Positions 61,201 through 64,000 of a stretch of DNA of 64,000 nucleotides are shown here, piece after piece. Source of the stretch: a virus; IMG/VR virus record IMGVR_UViG_3300027763_000038, positions 1 through 64,000 of that record. One strand, written 5' to 3'. The notes beneath the pieces are model-generated. The model searched no databases. It was not told the DNA's origin and was given only the letters and a program-made list of their open reading frames with translations. Made by a program: the position numbers and the translations under genes. Every line of letters starts with the position of its first letter. The first letter of the stretch is position 1.

Positions 61201-62612
61201 GTCTGATTGTTCAATATACCGAGAACTAAATTATTTGTACTAGCTGATGAAACAGCATTAGTGTTGCCCATAACTAAATTATTAGTAACAGATCCACTAA
61301 TATTATTAGTATTGCCTAATATAACAGATCCAGTAATATTTTCAGTAATATTGGATTGACCAATCAATAATATCTGGTCTGGAGTACCACTAGTTAAATT
61401 ATTATTAATACCAATTAAAATACTTTGTGATAAACCATCTTTTGTATTAATATTACCCATACCTAAAAATAATAGCTTATTAGAGTTAGATAGAGACATA
61501 TCATTACCGATAAAAATACCACTAGTCATAGTATTTAAAGATTGATTTGATCCTATGGAGATTAATTTTGATCCTAGAATAGAATCAGAACTACCATAAA
61601 TATTATTATTGTCTCCAGTAACAGAAACTAATGACCCAACAACATTATTAGAATTACCAATTAAATTATTCAAGTTTCCTATGTATATGTTATTGTTGCC
61701 ACTGTTGGTGGCATAGGCTCCAAAAATAATACCTGATGATCCGGTGTTTGAAGATAATTGGGTTAAACCAATACTCATATCTCCATTAAAATTATTATTA
61801 TCTCCCATCAAAATATTGTTTGATCCAGTAAGGGAGTTGGAGTTACCAATAAAAATATTGGATATGCCAGTAATGGCTACAGTATCACCCATAGCAATAT
61901 TGTTAGCTCCAACAAATTTAGAATTATTAACCAGAGCAACAATTTTAGAACCATTAATAGTATTAACACTACCAATAATTAAACCACTATTAGATAATCC
62001 ACTATTATATGCTCCGATACTTGTGATACCCACGCCGGTCACAGCATTATTACCACCAACGACAGTGTATGCATAACCAGAAACGCTATTGTTACCGCCC
62101 AACACTACATTCTTAATATTAGCCCTAAAAACGGGAGTATTGGTACCGCGATTATCAACAGTAAAAAGAATTTCGCCACTAGTATAGCCAGTGATAGGAT
62201 CTAATATCTTAGAGATAATTTGTCCATAGGCAATTTCATTATAACTAGTATCTCTACCAGCCAAATTAATAGTAGCTGGTAAACTTCCTGATAGTGGTGT
62301 TGTTTGGGGATTATGAACTAATAATAGAGTAACCCCAGTAGGACAATTTGTTACGCTTTCAACAATTAGACCATCTTTAGAGCATGGAGCAACAACATGC
62401 AGAATAGCATCTGGTACACCCGTACCAATACCTAATCGTCCAGTTGAGGCATCAAAATACATCAAGCCATTGCCGGTTCCTTTAATGCTAAAATCAATAT
62501 CTAGCTTATTAATATTAAAAGAGCTAGCGACACCAGAGGTGTTTGATAGTTTTATATCTGGTGTTGTACCAGAACCAATATTTAGTATACCGGAAATTGT
62601 TGTGTCAGCCAT
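58245..62612 (-). CDS. YadA-like repeat tail fibre/adhesin (1455 aa)
   Basis: 1455 aa; GGGAGA precedes the ATG at 62612, which overlaps the tape-measure stop. The N-terminal part carries GRLGIGTGVPDAILHV, a repeat typical of tail fibres, and about residue 830 again RVGINTDSPTSSLSVSG. Residues about 165-660 are a run of short repeats of the type G-N-x-N-x-I-x-G-x-x-x-x-V-x-G (for example NNIFIGNSNSLTGSNNILMG), the pattern of trimeric YadA-like left-handed beta-rolls. The C-terminus is a non-repetitive Tyr/Thr-rich domain. It probably forms a trimeric fibre on the tail. A self-cleaving chaperone domain is not recognised. Confidence 0.7.
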   Translation of the reverse strand: MADTTISGILNIGSGTTPDIKLSNTSGVASSFNINKLDIDFSIKGTGNGLMYFDASTGRLGIGTGVPDAILHVVAPCSKDGLIVESVTNCPTGVTLLLVHNPQTTPLSGSLPATINLAGRDTSYNEIAYGQIISKILDPITGYTSGEILFTVDNRGTNTPVFRANIKNVVLGGNNSVSGYAYTVVGGNNAVTGVGITSIGAYNSGLSNSGLIIGSVNTINGSKIVALVNNSKFVGANNIAMGDTVAITGISNIFIGNSNSLTGSNNILMGDNNNFNGDMSIGLTQLSSNTGSSGIIFGAYATNSGNNNIYIGNLNNLIGNSNNVVGSLVSVTGDNNNIYGSSDSILGSKLISIGSNQSLNTMTSGIFIGNDMSLSNSNKLLFLGMGNINTKDGLSQSILIGINNNLTSGTPDQILLIGQSNITENITGSVILGNTNNISGSVTNNLVMGNTNAVSSASTNNLVLGILNNQTGVYIDSVGTITGSGKRPAGTVINSIVAGINNVVYAGNSHIVVGNKNAISGSNSNTLGSYNNLKNSTSAYNVGNSNSLVGSQLGTVGSKINLVGQESIVFNTADKKMDVFGSGNIVLGYNQVVNNGIAVGTSNKLDGLNNIVYGRNNTLGYTRNTCTMTDVGGTVINIPTKGLLAQYLQGDKILVSFQNPPSVSNTFTRTITAIVEDTIEPITYITLDTPIILDRTNGYYYMNNAFDDNNTASTVVSGLIMPYQRMGGAGGAEVNPVYGSNNIVVGSNNKYPFSSGLILGYNNYVSGVRNIAIGYGLTGVVDDTIYLGTNNSNKMILDNYKIVFNSGKLQQNLIVKSASDSTSVINANLNNNRVGINTDSPTSSLSVSGLFTTTDFKLGFSAPDAYVLTTNTNGVGTWQLPVRLSGDNGGMLFKVTDKGASGITEIAYNPTIKQLGFNLGGYNEVYINSTGLFLNDEAATYKVRIRGSGGVDFARVLFDTDYVNHKINFYNVSGNSGNFHNIGLNSGLTLPVSLTGTYLYVNNNGKLSSYVTRPNTLLFSNSAAYSTGNSSLRWINSQQVMAMGASVDVTEDTVPTNGYDSYYNIILSSNSQVDTVFNNRGLGNRFSVLNSGLIELKGFHISPTGAVAINTPAANLSTYNPKAALYVNGKAWVTELKVGNDTAPSGYYLRTDASGNIRFSNLDINNQFTAYSTDIIGNSYPLNVVSTAQGADGSFITNFGFTKRNSNGSQFTDKDDGAYVAYNGYAWVTASGLKAYQTQVETSNPQSCPGIAFGYKPSVTSTYNSHSFAGGSFNHNDVNRVYDGSSQYVQYYLRTRTTGPNGVGNPLVTNWSKSSVISDETSNNCINFNDFYSLSSAQYDRVWGYKISVSVLWQSGVQGGPQGPRKFAGTYEIEGGVYRSAAGTEFYKFGNENVRYYGDTMPSVMSLSTEIRNTSSIPRLSIVASGGGGWTALWSATARVNQLNHPGANPLYGSV

Positions 62613-64000
62613 TATTTTCTCCCTAAAGCGCCTTCTGTTTGATCACTAAGAGTACCCATAGCTCTACCAACTTCTGCAACAACCATGTTACTGATTGCTG
62701 TTTCACTGAGCTGCTTTAACACTTCTGCTCCATTAAATACTACTTCAACTTTATGATTACCCATAACATTAATAACTGGTGGTAAGTTTATTGCTTTTAA
62801 TTGGCCAATAAATTCTGCAAATTTTGTCGTAAACTGGCTTAATCCATCCATATTGGGTGAGGATGAGCCTCCACTATTAGATACACCACCACCAGCACCA
62901 GATTCATCAGTCATTCCACCATTAGCTAAATACTTAACGCTACCACCACGACTATATCGATTATTGTTTATAGCTTGTAATAAGGGAAGATTTTGCTGGG
63001 CTGATGCTCGGTTAACAACAAACTCGCCCGGTGTTAACATAGCAGGAACAGTATCGCTTCCCCTTGGAATATAAGGAATCATCATTCCATGGTTAGCATA
63101 AATCATTCCACCGTATTGTTTATGAGTTGGTTCGGTGGTTGGAGGTGGGGGTGTTTGTTCTGGTTTTTTCTCTCCTGCAACTGAATTACCAGAAGCTTGT
63201 GATGCTTGTCCAGACATTATTTCGGGATGTTTCTTAAATAATATTCGCCATCCAGCATCAATAGCATCGCCTTCTATTTTTGCTCTTGCTTGACCATTAA
63301 GTATATCTAAAATACTCTTACCATTAACTCCTATTTTGCTAGCTTTTGGATCACGCTTTAAAATTGTATAAGCCTGTAAAGAATTATTGTAAATTGTTGT
63401 TAAATACTTATGTCTTTGTGTGTCTATGTCATATTGTTTTTTAGCATTAGTTTTAATTTCATCAGCTGATAGTTTACCCCATACTGACCAATATTTGTCT
63501 GCTAATCCTTCAGCAGTTAATGACTCATTTATTGCATCTGCTTTTAAAGCATCAAACATTTGTGGACTAGTTTCAGCTTCATTTTTAATTTGTAAGATTA
63601 ATGAGCCAGTTTGAGTTTTAGCGAGTGATCTCTCCATAATTATTTTTTGTTTTTCTTCTTCTGTTGGCGGCTGTGATCCTTTTGGGACACTACTAGATGC
63701 ACCTGCCATATCGGCCCAACCGCCGCCTTTAGCATATATGACTCCTCCCTGAGAATAAGCTTCAGTTTTACCATTATTAATGGCTTTTAATAGAGGTAGA
63801 TTTTTTTGTGTGGCAGCTCTGTTTACTACAAATTCTCCGGGTGTCAACATTGCTGGAACAGTATCTGTTCCTTTTGGTTCATAAGGAATCAACTTGCCTG
63901 TCTGTGCATAAATTACTCCGCCAGAAGCTTTATATTCTGGTTTAAGACTCAAAGGCCCGAGCACTTTACCATTGCTATATTTAAAATCCTGCGGTAAAAT
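62612..64000 (-). CDS. Tape-measure-type protein C-terminus, 5' end outside the window
   Basis: 462 visible residues: the frame stays open to base 64000 (ILPQDFKYSNGK) before the GTG at 63964, so the start lies beyond the window. Two copies of the tape-measure signature GTDTVPAMLTPGEFVVNR (with LPLLKAINN or LPLLQAINN) are present, the second with GSDTVPAM, and Gly-rich GGVIYAxxG segments surround them. The C-terminal 70 residues include INVMGNHKVEVVFNGAEVLK and end QTEGALGRK. Tape-measure proteins set tail length and help DNA exit. The gene opens the tail module as read from the right. Confidence 0.8.
   Translation of the reverse strand: MLPQDFKYSNGKVLGPLSLKPEYKASGGVIYAQTGKLIPYEPKGTDTVPAMLTPGEFVVNRAATQKNLPLLKAINNGKTEAYSQGGVIYAKGGGWADMAGASSSVPKGSQPPTEEEKQKIIMERSLAKTQTGSLILQIKNEAETSPQMFDALKADAINESLTAEGLADKYWSVWGKLSADEIKTNAKKQYDIDTQRHKYLTTIYNNSLQAYTILKRDPKASKIGVNGKSILDILNGQARAKIEGDAIDAGWRILFKKHPEIMSGQASQASGNSVAGEKKPEQTPPPPTTEPTHKQYGGMIYANHGMMIPYIPRGSDTVPAMLTPGEFVVNRASAQQNLPLLQAINNNRYSRGGSVKYLANGGMTDESGAGGGVSNSGGSSSPNMDGLSQFTTKFAEFIGQLKAINLPPVINVMGNHKVEVVFNGAEVLKQLSETAISNMVVAEVGRAMGTLSDQTEGALGRK
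62935..63110 (-). repeat. Second copy of the tape-measure end motif
   Basis: This coding segment and the one at about 63770-63930 encode the same domain (YxPxGxDTVPAMLTPGEFVVNR, then QxNLPLLxAINN). The two DNA copies differ at many third codon positions, so the duplication is old. Confidence 0.7.

Overview
The window is one dense, visibly AT-rich block of a large tailed double-stranded DNA bacteriophage. It could also be a prophage, but no integrase, attachment site or bacterial flank is visible. Evidence for a phage: a tape-measure protein end, giant tail/baseplate and fibre-like proteins, phage-type replication and recombination genes, a deoxynucleoside monophosphate kinase, PhoH, and genes packed with ATGA or TAATG overlaps. 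The host cannot be read directly. A weak clue points to Planctomycetes: the protein at 41811-42791 combines an N-terminal membrane helix, an acidic linker and a DUF2135/YfaP-like C-terminal domain, a build I associate with that phylum. The B12-dependent ribonucleotide reductase and PhoH are common in phages of aquatic bacteria. No gene-free stretch exceeds 300 bases. The largest gaps, 16798-16944 and 19138-19257, hold hairpins but no RNA gene that I recognise.

Layout. (A) 1-11201, plus strand: small membrane proteins, a papain-like C1 peptidase, a second C1 paralog whose catalytic Cys is replaced, a GlsB/YeaQ-like membrane protein, and two repetitive fibre-like proteins. (B) 11228-16797: a consensus sigma70-type promoter at the start codon of a dCMP deaminase gene, then five glycosyltransferase-like genes and a UDP-galactopyranose mutase. 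(C) 16945-33891: class II ribonucleotide reductase, PhoH, HNH nuclease, FmdB-like zinc ribbon, four unknown small genes, RecA/UvsX-like recombinase, an EDxHD nuclease, DnaB-like helicase, DnaG-like primase, dNMP kinase, a RecB/Cas4-like nuclease, a DNA polymerase III alpha split into two genes around a DnaQ-like exonuclease, and SSB with its own promoter and terminator. (D) 33947-40019: a second sugar-related cluster of seven genes. (E) 39988-42791: a second EDxHD-type nuclease, a possible annealing protein, a zinc ribbon and the DUF2135-like membrane protein. (F) 64000-42775, minus strand: the tail module, comprising the tape-measure C-terminus, a YadA-like adhesin/fibre, an unknown tail protein, two giant baseplate/hub candidates (1822 and 2610 aa) and a Cys-rich small protein. 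It converges on block E.

How the parts fit. Block C supplies nucleotides (RNR, dCMP deaminase, dNMP kinase) and a nearly complete replisome (helicase, primase, polymerase, proofreading exonuclease, SSB) plus recombination (RecA, RecB-like nuclease, possible annealing protein). The two sugar clusters, with UDP-galactofuranose supply and a GT90-like enzyme, suggest that the phage glycosylates its virion or alters host surface glycans. No base-modifying enzyme is seen that would point to DNA glycosylation. The most notable points are the split polymerase whose PHP-domain start is broken by an apparent 10-nt insertion carrying an in-frame stop, the active/inactive C1 peptidase pair, a protein repeat kept constant while its codons vary, and two strong promoters, one implying a leaderless message.
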